Assembly: GCF_014274685.1 (NCBI RefSeq)
Contig: NZ_CP060393.1
Coordinates: 1,175,501 to 1,239,500 of the forward strand
DNA from: Edaphobacter sp. 4G125
GTDB lineage: Bacteria > Acidobacteriota > Terriglobia > Terriglobales > Acidobacteriaceae
Length of the DNA stretch: 64,000 nt
Direction: 5' to 3'
The notes beneath the pieces were generated by a model that did no database searches, was not told where the DNA came from, and worked only from the letters and a program-made list of their open reading frames with translations. The position numbers and the translations under genes are program-made. Shown here piece after piece: positions 26,525 to 34,814 of this stretch. Numbering within the stretch: the stretch's first letter is position 1; each line of letters begins with the position of its first letter.

Positions 26525-28335
26525 GATGTCACCTTCGAAACGTCCGGAGAAGTGTCTGGGCGGCCGGCAACTTCAGGCCAGATGCTTCTGGGGAGGGAAA
26601 TTGAAAAGACGGTGAGATGATCTGCCGTGCGAAAGTAGCGGATGTGGCCACCATGCTCGGTGGCGATGTGTTCCGCCAGCGTGAGCCCGAGTCCTGTGCC
26701 GCTCTGTTTGCCTTCGCTGACGAAAGGCATAAACATGGTCTCGTTTACAGAGTTTGGAACGCCATTGCCGTTGTCGATCACGCTAACACGTATGAAGTTG
26801 TCATCTTCTTCGAGGGAAAGATGGACAGCAGGCGCAGTAGAGGAGCTTCGTGCAGCCTCGCATGCATTGAGAAGAAGGTTATAGATTGCCCGGGAAAGTT
26901 TGCGTCCATCGACGTGTGCGCGGATATCCGATGTAGCGTCGAGTGTAATGGCAACGTCCCGCGCCGCGGGGTGGGACTTCATTGTCGCCACCGACCTCTC
27001 AAGAAGCACTGACATCATCTCGACGGATCGATGGAAGGCTTTGCCGGTCTGACTGAAGAGCAGAAGCGATTCCAGAAGATCGGTCATATCGTGGACTGCG
27101 TTGGTTGCTTCGGCGAGGAGTTCTTCACGTTCACTCTGCTGCAGGCTCGGACTGCACATGAATTCCGCATTGGCATAAATGGCGGAGAGATGGTGACGGA
27201 GGTCATGCGAGATGGAGCTGGCCATGCGTCCGATGGTGGCCAGCCGCTCAGACTGAACAAGTTCTTTTTGCGACTGTTCGAGTTGAGTGCGCATGCGATC
27301 AAACGCACCGGCGAGTTCGCGCACCTCTTCAGCGCCGCCCTTTATTTCCAGTGGATAGCCATAATCGCCTGCGGCCATCGCTCGCACACCTTGCATCAGC
27401 GAGCTGAGCGGTCGCGTGATGGATCGCGAGATAGCAAGAAGAATGATGGTGCCAGCACAGAGCACGAGCAGGCTCAGACCGGTAACCCAACGATTGACAC
27501 GGCGGATAAGAGCCTGTCCCTGCTGAAAAGATTTTAGGACAACCAGGCGTGGTTCTGTGGCATCCGCTACATCTGAACTCAGTGGCCGCGTTGTTGCGAG
27601 ATAACGCTGGCCATCGAGGCGAATCGTCTCGCCGTCCGTCGTCGATTCGATTCGAGGAAGCTCAGAGATCAGTTGATCATGCAGGTCCGATCGCAGCGTG
27701 CCCGCGAGTCGTTTATTGCCGTACGCGAATAGAACCTCTGCCGCTGCCGCTTCGCTTACCTGGCGAGCCACGGTGGCATCGAGCGCATAACCAACGACAA
27801 GGTAACCAAGGAGAGAGCCAGTTGTACGATCGCCGAAGACGATCGGCTGCGCGGCGACCTCGTAGAGTGCGTTATCAAGCACAATATAAAACGATTCCTC
27901 ATCGTTCTTCAGATGTGAGGGAAGAGATAACAATAATTCGTTGCCAGAGGGCGGAGCGCCTTTGCCGTAGACGGCTGCGAGGTCGAGGCTGGAGTTGAAG
28001 AGGGCAAATAGATCAGTGTCGCTGGTCTTCCAGAGGGCTGCAGCTCCATCCTCAATGGTATGACGGTCGTTCGATGTCATGAGCGCCTTGATGGTTGGTA
28101 AGTCTGCGATGAGCGCAGCCTGGCGGCGCATGAGCTCATGGTGCTGTCGCTGAAGATTTTGGTATGTAGAAATCGAGTGACTGAGATCAGAAGCGAGTTC
28201 GTTGCGTGTCTGCTGTTCAACTATGATGCGGAGGATTAGAATGCTCAACAGCGTCCAGCCAAGGAAGACAATGAGAAGCGGCACCAGCAGCGTGGTACGC
28301 ATGCGAACCCGTTCCAGTAGATTGGCGTTAACCAT
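26521..28335 (-). CDS. Membrane sensor histidine kinase
   Basis: 604 residues. Transmembrane helix near 13-35, a large periplasmic sensor region (about 36-280, single-cache-like), a second helix (about 285-305), a HAMP linker (ITRPLSSLMQGVRAMAAGDYGYPLEI), a HisKA domain with phospho-accepting His in SSISHDLRHHLSAIY, and a HATPase_c domain with N-box LLLNACEAA, G1 DNGNGVP and G2 GTGLGLTLA. It phosphorylates the response regulator encoded 12 bases upstream. The periplasmic domain may sense redox state, metal or oxidant stress, given the copper and cytochrome proteins on both sides; this is inference from context. Confidence 0.9.
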   Translation of the reverse strand: MVNANLLERVRMRTTLLVPLLIVFLGWTLLSILILRIIVEQQTRNELASDLSHSISTYQNLQRQHHELMRRQAALIADLPTIKALMTSNDRHTIEDGAAALWKTSDTDLFALFNSSLDLAAVYGKGAPPSGNELLLSLPSHLKNDEESFYIVLDNALYEVAAQPIVFGDRTTGSLLGYLVVGYALDATVARQVSEAAAAEVLFAYGNKRLAGTLRSDLHDQLISELPRIESTTDGETIRLDGQRYLATTRPLSSDVADATEPRLVVLKSFQQGQALIRRVNRWVTGLSLLVLCAGTIILLAISRSITRPLSSLMQGVRAMAAGDYGYPLEIKGGAEEVRELAGAFDRMRTQLEQSQKELVQSERLATIGRMASSISHDLRHHLSAIYANAEFMCSPSLQQSEREELLAEATNAVHDMTDLLESLLLFSQTGKAFHRSVEMMSVLLERSVATMKSHPAARDVAITLDATSDIRAHVDGRKLSRAIYNLLLNACEAARSSSTAPAVHLSLEEDDNFIRVSVIDNGNGVPNSVNETMFMPFVSEGKQSGTGLGLTLAEHIATEHGGHIRYFRTADHLTVFSISLPRSIWPEVAGRPDTSPDVSKVTS

Positions 28336-28347
28336 AATGTCTCTCGA

Positions 28348-29034
28348 CTAAGAAGGCCCACCGACGAACTTATAACCGATCCCGTGCATGGTGCGGAAAT
28401 ATCGGGGATTCGCAGGGTCGTCTTCCAGTTTATGGCGCAACTTCATCACCTGGTTATCGACGGTGCGTGTGGTTGGGTATGAGTTATATCCCCAAACATC
28501 AATTAGCAATTTTTCGCGCGTGATAACCCGTTCAGGATGATTGATGAAGTAGCGAAGCAGTTTGAGTTCATGCGCCGTCATGATGACGGGTTCACCGTCT
28601 TTGCGGACCTCCATCCTCGCAAAGTCGGCAGTGATGTTTCCAAAGCGCATAAACTCGCTCGGCTCTTCGCGGCGTTGACGTCGCAGCGCGACCTGGACAC
28701 GGGCGAGCAACTCGCGGGGACTGAAAGGCTTGGTGATGTAATCATCGGCACCAAGCTCGAGCAATAAAACCTTGTCGGCAATCTCGGAGACTGCACTAAG
28801 GATGAGGATAGGTATTTCTGGGAGCGATGCCCTGATGGCGCGACAGACATCGCGGCCCGACATCCCAGGCAGCATGAGGTCGAGGATGACGGCGTCGGGG
28901 TTGATGGTTTGGGCGGCGGCTACACCTTCCGTTCCACTCCCGGTGATCATGACGCTAAAGCCTTCGACAGTGAACTGACGCTGGAGTGCTTTCTGTATCC
29001 GCGGATCATCTTCGATTACTAGAATCTTCTGCAT
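28348..29034 (-). CDS. OmpR/PhoB-family response regulator
   Basis: 228 residues. The receiver domain has the acidic pocket IEDD (8-10), phospho-accepting Asp52 in VILDLMLPG and the conserved Lys in ITKPFSPREL. The C-terminal winged helix (about 130-225) has LLRYFINHPERVITREKLL and VDNQVMKLRHKLEDDP. First gene of the operon with its kinase. It reads away from a 230-bp divergent region that contains an 11-base-spaced TGACAAA direct repeat, the classic geometry for OmpR-class dimers, so it probably controls both its own operon and the cytochrome operon. Confidence 0.93.
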   Translation of the reverse strand: MQKILVIEDDPRIQKALQRQFTVEGFSVMITGSGTEGVAAAQTINPDAVILDLMLPGMSGRDVCRAIRASLPEIPILILSAVSEIADKVLLLELGADDYITKPFSPRELLARVQVALRRQRREEPSEFMRFGNITADFARMEVRKDGEPVIMTAHELKLLRYFINHPERVITREKLLIDVWGYNSYPTTRTVDNQVMKLRHKLEDDPANPRYFRTMHGIGYKFVGGPS

Positions 29035-29113
29035 AACACGGCCTCGTCCGTACTCTCAGTGTGGAGTTAAATTAGCTGCAATGTTACGGGGATATCAGCA
29101 AAATGCAATCCTG

Positions 29114-29131
29114 TGACAAAACCCTGACAAA
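29114..29131. promoter_or_regulatory. Candidate response-regulator box (11-base direct repeat)
   Basis: TGACAAA occurs at 29114-29120 and again at 29125-29131, an exact 11-base period, inside CTGTGACAAAACCCTGAC. The layout and sequence resemble Pho-box-type sites. It lies between the divergent response regulator and cytochrome operons. Confidence 0.55.
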
Positions 29132-29302
29132 TGAAGCCCGTCTGCGCCTGAGTCAACTGTAAGCCTCTAAAAGAGGTTTCGGTTCCCTAATTCGTGACGA
29201 ACGGATGTCGGTACTAAGCCAACGCTAACGCACACAAGTAGATTGCAACCATAAGACAGCACCGTGACAAGCAGAGGTGTGCGCCGTTCCTATACTCGGC
29301 TT

Positions 29303-30367
29303 GTGCTCAAACAGATAGGGACTAAACGGAGCGACGTTCTCTTCTTCCTCATGATGGCCATGACGGCGAGTGCACAGCAGCCAAAACCAACCGGGGATCA
29401 TGCGGGGTTTGTGCCGATCATCTCTGGGGGTGCCGGTTATGTTCATAACGTCAGTGGAGGTATTCCCACGCTGGAACCTCAGATCAACCCTGTGCTGCTT
29501 GTTCCGTTTGGACGGCATGTTTTGCTGGAGTCAAGAACGGATTTCACGGGATTCTTTGAACGGGAACATCTGACGGACGGACCCTTCAAGGGAAAGGTAT
29601 TTAAAACAGTCGAGTTCGTACAGGTGGAGTGGTTGGCAAACACCCACTTCATCGTAGTGATGGGAAAGTATCTTCTTCCATTCGGTATCTACAATGAACG
29701 GCTGCAACCGATATGGATAAAGAACCTCCAAGATGCACCGATCACGGCCGCGGTTGGAACACGTACGAGTGGCGCCGGTGATGGATTCCAGCTGCGCGGA
29801 GTCGTTGTGCAGCGCCCTCGCTACACAATTCAGTATTCCACTTATTTTTCAGCGAGAAGCAATATCAATCAGCTACAGGCAGCTCGCACTGCGGGGGGAG
29901 ATGTGAGCATATTTCTTCCTGCACCAAGGCTCGAGATTGGAACGTCATACCAACGCTTCCTTCAGGGCCAGCAGATCAACAGTGCCGCGACGTATGTGTC
30001 ATGGCAGCCACGGCACATTCCGATGGATCTCAAGGCGGAGTTCGACGGCAGCTATTACGGTAAGGGTTACTGGCTTGAGTCGGCATACAACCTTACCGCG
30101 TTACCTGTACCAGCATTGATCCGAAAGGCGCAGTTCGTGGGGCGAATACAGCACTTCTCGCCGACGCATGGAGGAGGCAACAGTTTGCCGCGCGTCAACA
30201 ATGAACGAGTCGATTTCGGACTGAACTACTATGTGCGCGATGATCTTCGGTTTATCTCAAGTTATGGGCGCGCCTTCAGTTCACAGGGGAACACGAATAT
30301 CTGGAATGTCGGACTCACCTATCGCTTTCTCTTCCCGTTATGGCCAGCAAGGAGGCAACAACGATGA
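29303..30367 (+). CDS. Exported outer-membrane beta-barrel protein heading the cytochrome operon
   Basis: About 354 residues. The start is uncertain: I use the GTG at 29303, which gives MLKQIGTKRSDVLFFLMMAMTASAQ as signal peptide; the frame is open from 29264. The rest is rich in barrel-like strands (GKYLLPFGIYNERLQPIW, YTIQYSTYFSARS, VGLTYRFLF at the C-terminus). The GKYLLPFG segment is similar to porins with a carboxylate or phosphate pathway. Its stop overlaps the cytochrome c start (ATGA). A barrel co-expressed with cytochromes and a CuA protein could carry ions or house a trans-membrane electron conduit; the sequence does not decide. Confidence 0.75.
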   Translation: MLKQIGTKRSDVLFFLMMAMTASAQQPKPTGDHAGFVPIISGGAGYVHNVSGGIPTLEPQINPVLLVPFGRHVLLESRTDFTGFFEREHLTDGPFKGKVFKTVEFVQVEWLANTHFIVVMGKYLLPFGIYNERLQPIWIKNLQDAPITAAVGTRTSGAGDGFQLRGVVVQRPRYTIQYSTYFSARSNINQLQAARTAGGDVSIFLPAPRLEIGTSYQRFLQGQQINSAATYVSWQPRHIPMDLKAEFDGSYYGKGYWLESAYNLTALPVPALIRKAQFVGRIQHFSPTHGGGNSLPRVNNERVDFGLNYYVRDDLRFISSYGRAFSSQGNTNIWNVGLTYRFLFPLWPARRQQR

Positions 30368-30648
30368 CACGATCTCTGCTGAGTATCGCACTGGCAGCAG
30401 CAGTGGTGAGCCCGCTGCCAACGATGCAGGATAAGAAAGTCGATACCGCGACGCAGGCTCCGACAACCTCTGCCAACAGAAAAGAAATGACAGGCGACGA
30501 TGTCTTCCGGGCCAATTGCCAGCGCTGCCATATGCCGCCAATGAGCATCTCTCAGCGCACCACCGGAACTGTTCTTATGCACATGCGGACGCGCGCGCGG
30601 CTATCAAGAGAGGATGAACTCAAGCTGCTGCACTTCATGGCTCCGTAG
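30364..30648 (+). CDS. Small exported c-type cytochrome
   Basis: 94 residues with a signal peptide (about 1-20) and one haem-binding CQRCH motif (Cys52, Cys55, His56), followed by a likely axial Met in VLMHMRTRA. Monohaem and small, as in cytochrome c-551-like carriers. It starts inside the stop of the barrel gene (ATGA overlap) and is followed 41 bases later by the CuA protein. Expected in the periplasm as a shuttle between a dehydrogenase and the CuA or copper protein. The longer upstream reading that adds eight residues removes the overlap and is less likely. Confidence 0.85.
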   Translation: MTRSLLSIALAAAVVSPLPTMQDKKVDTATQAPTTSANRKEMTGDDVFRANCQRCHMPPMSISQRTTGTVLMHMRTRARLSREDELKLLHFMAP

Positions 30649-30689
30649 GTCCGGACCGCAGACAGCAAATACACCAAAGGAGAATATGG

Positions 30690-31046
30690 ATGCGGAGACA
30701 GTTGTCGATAGCCCTGGTTGTACTGATTGCGAATACATTTGGCGTCGGCGAGATGGCAGCGCAAGAAGCACCCAGGACGATTGAGGTTCATTTGAAGAGA
30801 TTCGCCTTTTTGCCATCCGAGATTACGGTGAAGAAGGGGGAGACCGTGGATATAAGGCTTATTTCGGAAGATGTAACTCACGGCCTCGCAGTGCCTGAGT
30901 TGAACATCAATCGCGAGGTCAGCAAAGGACATCCTGAAGACATTGTAATCACGCCACAGGCGGTGGGCGATTTTCACGGTCAGTGCGCAAGGTTCTGTGG
31001 AGTCAATCACGGGATGATGACTTTCACCATTCACGTTACGGAATAA
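30690..31046 (+). CDS. Stand-alone periplasmic CuA domain (cytochrome oxidase subunit II-like)
   Basis: 118 residues: a signal peptide or single anchor (about 5-24) and a cupredoxin domain with the complete binuclear CuA set His64 (DVTHGL), Cys99, Cys103, His107 and Met110 (QCARFCGVNHGMM). Normal subunit II has two membrane helices and is encoded with subunits I and III; here neither is adjacent. The nearest subunit I lies at 47184-48839. A good GGAG ribosome site precedes the ATG at 30690. It lies between two cytochrome c genes with three bases to the next, so it probably exchanges electrons with them in the periplasm. Confidence 0.88.
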   Translation: MRRQLSIALVVLIANTFGVGEMAAQEAPRTIEVHLKRFAFLPSEITVKKGETVDIRLISEDVTHGLAVPELNINREVSKGHPEDIVITPQAVGDFHGQCARFCGVNHGMMTFTIHVTE

Positions 31047-31049
31047 ACC

Positions 31050-31541
31050 ATGAGCATCCAGCCCTGTGTGCGTTTTGTCGTCAGTCTGTTTTGCCTCTCC
31101 GCACTGGGCTGTCGCGTGTCTTCGCCAGGGAAGCTAGAGAGTGCGTTGATTCAATGGACTAAGCACCACGTAACGGTAGGTGGGAGCCGAGACATCAATC
31201 CAGTGCATGTGTCGAACAAAACAGTCGAGGATGGCAAGCAAATATTCGCTTCGTATTGTGTCGTCTGCCACGGTCGCGACGGTCAGAATACGGGGGTGCC
31301 TTTCGCGACCAATATGGCACCGCAGATTCCACCTCTGAACTCGGCTGTTGTGCAGAGCTATAGCGACGGACAACTGAAGTGGATTGTGGAGAACGGGCTT
31401 CGCCCCTCTGGCATGCCAGCATCCAAAGGCATCTTGACCGATGAAGATATGTGGACCATCGTCGTGTATCTAAGGCATCTACCTCCGGCGGGAAGCCTGG
31501 GCGAGCCGCGCGCATATTCAGGAGAAGAGTATGGCAAGTAA
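31050..31541 (+). CDS. Lipoprotein c-type cytochrome
   Basis: 163 residues. Lipobox LSALGC (lipidated Cys21) after a short hydrophobic signal, then a class I cytochrome c domain with CVVCH (Cys70, Cys73, His74), GRDGQNTGVPF, and a distal axial Met in LRPSGMPA. The C-terminal LTDEDMWTIVVYLRHL helix is typical of cbb3-type or alcohol dehydrogenase-associated cytochromes. It starts three bases after the CuA gene, and the next gene (HprK-like kinase) begins inside its last codons. Anchored in a membrane facing the periplasm, it likely passes electrons to the CuA protein. Confidence 0.88.
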   Translation: MSIQPCVRFVVSLFCLSALGCRVSSPGKLESALIQWTKHHVTVGGSRDINPVHVSNKTVEDGKQIFASYCVVCHGRDGQNTGVPFATNMAPQIPPLNSAVVQSYSDGQLKWIVENGLRPSGMPASKGILTDEDMWTIVVYLRHLPPAGSLGEPRAYSGEEYGK

Positions 31542-32499
31542 GACCGTCACTGTAGTCGAGCCAGAAGTGCCACTGCGCTATACAGAGACCTTTTTCCCTT
31601 TGGGCTTCCCGGTTCAGATAGAAACCAATCGCTTTAAAGTGTTGACGATTGCACGGAATGGCTGGGGAATGCTGACTCCGCGATACTCGCGAGAGCCGCT
31701 CCGGATAGCACTCGAGATCGTTGACGGTTTCCCAGGGATGTTAAGAGATCGACCCGAATGCCGAGTCGTTGAAAGTTCATTGGAGATCACTTTCAATCAG
31801 AACAACAAAGTCATTGTTAACCTTGCGGACGGCGTTGCCCAGGGGCGCTTGGACAGCGCCATTCTGCAGAATCAAGCGAGCTTCCAGTATTACGTGCTTG
31901 AAGCGGCTGTGTCGTCAATGATCTCCACGATGCATGCTGTTGCCCTGCACGCCGCATGTGTCGATTGGAACGGAAGCGGTGTCATGCTGTGTGGAGACTC
32001 GGGGGTAGGGAAGACCTCATTGGCATACGCCTGCTCCGTTGCAGGGTGGGGTTATTTGTCGGACGATGCGAGTTATCTGCTGCTCAATGGTTCTGATCGC
32101 ACGGTGACGGGTAACAGTCGGCAGATACGATTTCGCGATGCAGCGATCCGATTATTCCCAGAGCTAGCGGGACGAGAAATAACACCGCGAGCCGTAGGTA
32201 AGCCGTCCATCGAGATAGAGACAAACGAGCTCGGTCCTATCCGGTGTATCGAAAGCACGACTGTACAACACATCCTCTTTTTGAATCGTAGTTCCGAATC
32301 AGATCCAGGACTCTATCCGATAAAGAGGCAACATGTCCTGGACTATTTCGCAAAGTATCTCCTCTTGCCAACCGAGGCTGACTCACGTGCTCGATTGGCG
32401 CTCGACCGCCTGATCAATGCGCAGACCTACGAATTGCGATATCAGCGACTTGATTGGGCCGTGAAGCAGATGCGCAGCCTGGTGGAGGCCGGACGATGA
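31531..32499 (+). CDS. HprK-related serine kinase-like protein
   Basis: 322 residues resembling the P-loop domain of HPr kinase/phosphorylase but not the full enzyme. It has a Walker A GDSGVGKTS (155-163) preceded by His140 in LHAACVD, and an acidic SDDASYL at 177-183. The N-terminal 120 residues are not HPr-kinase-like. Such HprK-related kinases occur beside NTP_transf_5 proteins and often in lasso-peptide or other peptide-modification clusters, where a related kinase phosphorylates the peptide. Start ATG at 31531 lies within the cytochrome gene end, and its stop overlaps the next start, so it is strictly coupled to both. PTS HPr is not an expected substrate here. Confidence 0.8.
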   Translation: MASKTVTVVEPEVPLRYTETFFPLGFPVQIETNRFKVLTIARNGWGMLTPRYSREPLRIALEIVDGFPGMLRDRPECRVVESSLEITFNQNNKVIVNLADGVAQGRLDSAILQNQASFQYYVLEAAVSSMISTMHAVALHAACVDWNGSGVMLCGDSGVGKTSLAYACSVAGWGYLSDDASYLLLNGSDRTVTGNSRQIRFRDAAIRLFPELAGREITPRAVGKPSIEIETNELGPIRCIESTTVQHILFLNRSSESDPGLYPIKRQHVLDYFAKYLLLPTEADSRARLALDRLINAQTYELRYQRLDWAVKQMRSLVEAGR

Positions 32500-33791
32500 T
32501 AACTGAATTCGAATCTAGGCTATCGAATAACTCCGTTATTCCGATGGAGATAAAAGCACTGATGGCTGCCCTCCATCTAACGAATAGACAGTTTGATGGC
32601 CTGCGAGAACTCAGCGACGAGCAATGGCAGCGCTTGTTTCACTTTAGTGATCTTGCACACGTCAGTCTGTCGCTCGCCGCGCTCGGTATCGAGGGTTTGC
32701 CGGTTTGGGTTGCTGATCGACTTCAAAAGAATCTTGAAGACAATCGGAGGCGCTTTCAACGTGTGAGAGATACCTACACTGAAGCGGCCAAGACCCTTCG
32801 CTCTGCCGGCGTCGATTTCATTGTGATAAAAGGCTTCACGCTTGCCCCTGATTTCGTGCCTGCGCCATGGTTGCGCCAGCAGTCGGACATTGATCTCTAT
32901 TGTGCGCCGCAGGACATTGCTCGCGCAGAGGCGGCGCTCGCTACCGTCGGGTATGTCCCCGATAGAAGGTTGAACTATGGATTTGCCGATCACGTTCCAA
33001 CGTTAATCAGGAAGGGTGAGTGGCATTGGCAAGGCAATGCCTTTGATCCGGACATGCCACTGTCAATTGAGCTTCACTTCTGCCTCTGGAATCGTAAGAT
33101 CTCGCTACTACCCATTCAGCTAGATGAATATTTTATGGGGCGGTCCGAAGTGCGAGAGATCGCGTGCCTGCCGGTTCCATCGTTTACTCTCATAGATCAG
33201 ATTGGGTATCTTTCGATGCATATCCTGAGAAATCTATTGGGCGGTGATTGCATCTTGCACCATCTCTTCGAGCTGGCTTCATTCTTGGCAGCGAGAGCAC
33301 ATGATGCAGTTTTGTGGAAAACATGGCATATCCTGCATGAAGAATCACTGAGGCAGAAGGAAGTACTTGCCTTCGAGTTGGCGAGGCTATGGTTTGGGTG
33401 TGACCTGCCTGCCACTGTAGAAGACATGATCGCTGAATTACCTGAAGCGCAGCTTCTTTGGTTGAGATATTTTACTTTCTCTCCATTAGAAGGGATGTTC
33501 CTGGCGAACAAAGATGCATTATGGTTACATTGGTGTCTGCTTGAAGGTTCTAAACAAAAGGCGATCCTGTTGCGCAGACACTTGTTTCCCAACCAGACAG
33601 CAAATCTTAACGTACCATGGGCTGTTCTGAACGAACGAAAGGCTCACGAGGGCGACGAATTCGCTGACAGGCGAAGTAAAGTTGTGCGCCTAATCGAATA
33701 CTATTGTCGTCGACTCCTTCCGTACTGTGCGTTACGTGCCAGAACGCTATACCGAGGTGCGGTCTGGGCTGTGCAAGACGAACTTCTATGA
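32496..33791 (+). CDS. Nucleotidyltransferase-fold protein (NTP_transf_5-like)
   Basis: 431 residues. The nucleotidyltransferase signature is VIKG (110-113) and SDIDLY (130-135), with the Asp-x-Asp pair that binds the metal-NTP. The C-terminal 250 residues are helical and lack an obvious domain. This family is paired with HprK-like kinases in many genomes, in lasso-peptide clusters among others, and is thought to act on the same peptide or phosphate group. I start at the ATG at 32496 that overlaps the kinase stop (ATGA), because the longer frame lacks a signal for translation. Its stop overlaps the convergent radical SAM gene by six bases, without a terminator between them. Confidence 0.8.
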   Translation: MITEFESRLSNNSVIPMEIKALMAALHLTNRQFDGLRELSDEQWQRLFHFSDLAHVSLSLAALGIEGLPVWVADRLQKNLEDNRRRFQRVRDTYTEAAKTLRSAGVDFIVIKGFTLAPDFVPAPWLRQQSDIDLYCAPQDIARAEAALATVGYVPDRRLNYGFADHVPTLIRKGEWHWQGNAFDPDMPLSIELHFCLWNRKISLLPIQLDEYFMGRSEVREIACLPVPSFTLIDQIGYLSMHILRNLLGGDCILHHLFELASFLAARAHDAVLWKTWHILHEESLRQKEVLAFELARLWFGCDLPATVEDMIAELPEAQLLWLRYFTFSPLEGMFLANKDALWLHWCLLEGSKQKAILLRRHLFPNQTANLNVPWAVLNERKAHEGDEFADRRSKVVRLIEYYCRRLLPYCALRARTLYRGAVWAVQDELL

Positions 33792-34814
33792 GTCGTAGTT
33801 CAGAGAGCAGACACAACGCTGGCAGGTCGGGTTGCTTTTGACATCGAGTACCTGACGGAAGGCCTTTGCTTCCGATGTGTTTAGCGCTAGATGCAGTGGC
33901 AATAATTCCGTACTGCCTATTTTCTTGTGGAAGAAGCATGGTCGAATGGCGCCGTCAACTTCAACGACAGCTGAGACCCATGGCGCGTTGCACATCGGGG
34001 CAAGGAGGGGCAATTCTCCGAGGATGCGCCGAAAGTAGCTGACTATTCGTCTTAACTTTTCTGGATTCTCCACGATGTACCCGCTTGCGAAATCTTCGAC
34101 GTTTTGCGCGATGAGAAGTTCAAGCTCCTCTTCAAGGAGTGCCGCTTCGTAAGATGCGATTCCGATTTCTGCTTGTCGTGGGATGGGCCATATCAAATCT
34201 CGATTGAATGCCTGAGATGAAGTGTCGACAGCCAGGAACGATATGGAGTCGGAGCAAATATCTTTCGCTGCATTGACGGTCTCTCGAAGACAGCCGGCAT
34301 TTGCTTGTTGGATGGTGCTTCGTGCATAGATAGGAAAATGTGGACGAATTTGCCGCAACCTTTGGATTCCATCACGCAGAAGATCGTACGCGCCAGGTAC
34401 ACGACGAATGGAATTGTGTATGCTCCGCGGCCCGTCGAGAGAGACGATCACATCGTCAACACAGTCTGCTATCGTCTCCGCCTTCTTGCCCAGCAGCAAG
34501 CCCGTGCTGAGCAGCGTTAGATGTACATCGCACTCTTTCAATATTGTGCAGAGCTCGCGAAGGTGAGCGTGAAGGAGAGGCTCACCGCCGGTAAGGACTA
34601 TTTGTCGCACAGCAAGTGTGCGAATGGAGTCCTGATATGTGCGAACCCTCTCGATGGAGAGTTGAGAGCCAGCGGGGCGCTTCCAGATATCACACATGCG
34701 GCATTTACAGTTGCAGTTTTCGTGCACATTCAGAATCAGAATCGGCAATGAGTCAATGGTGCCTTCGCTTCCGGCCGTTTCCGCCTGCGGGACGGATTGT
34801 AATTCAACAGACAT
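33786..34814 (-). CDS. Radical SAM protein with SPASM-type C-terminus
   Basis: 342 residues. Radical SAM cluster CNCKCRMC (Cys34, Cys38, Cys41), a GGEPLL motif near 75-80 that contacts SAM, and a C-terminal SPASM-like Cys region (MCNAPW, RPCFF, TCQRCVC) that would hold auxiliary iron-sulfur clusters. SPASM enzymes mature peptides and other small molecules (for example sactipeptides, PqqE, mycofactocin). Last gene of the nine-gene operon; it overlaps the upstream radical SAM gene by 11 bases. It is the only non-cobalamin radical SAM in the set and therefore a candidate for C-C or C-S cross-linking (inference). Confidence 0.87.
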   Translation of the reverse strand: MSVELQSVPQAETAGSEGTIDSLPILILNVHENCNCKCRMCDIWKRPAGSQLSIERVRTYQDSIRTLAVRQIVLTGGEPLLHAHLRELCTILKECDVHLTLLSTGLLLGKKAETIADCVDDVIVSLDGPRSIHNSIRRVPGAYDLLRDGIQRLRQIRPHFPIYARSTIQQANAGCLRETVNAAKDICSDSISFLAVDTSSQAFNRDLIWPIPRQAEIGIASYEAALLEEELELLIAQNVEDFASGYIVENPEKLRRIVSYFRRILGELPLLAPMCNAPWVSAVVEVDGAIRPCFFHKKIGSTELLPLHLALNTSEAKAFRQVLDVKSNPTCQRCVCSLNYDS

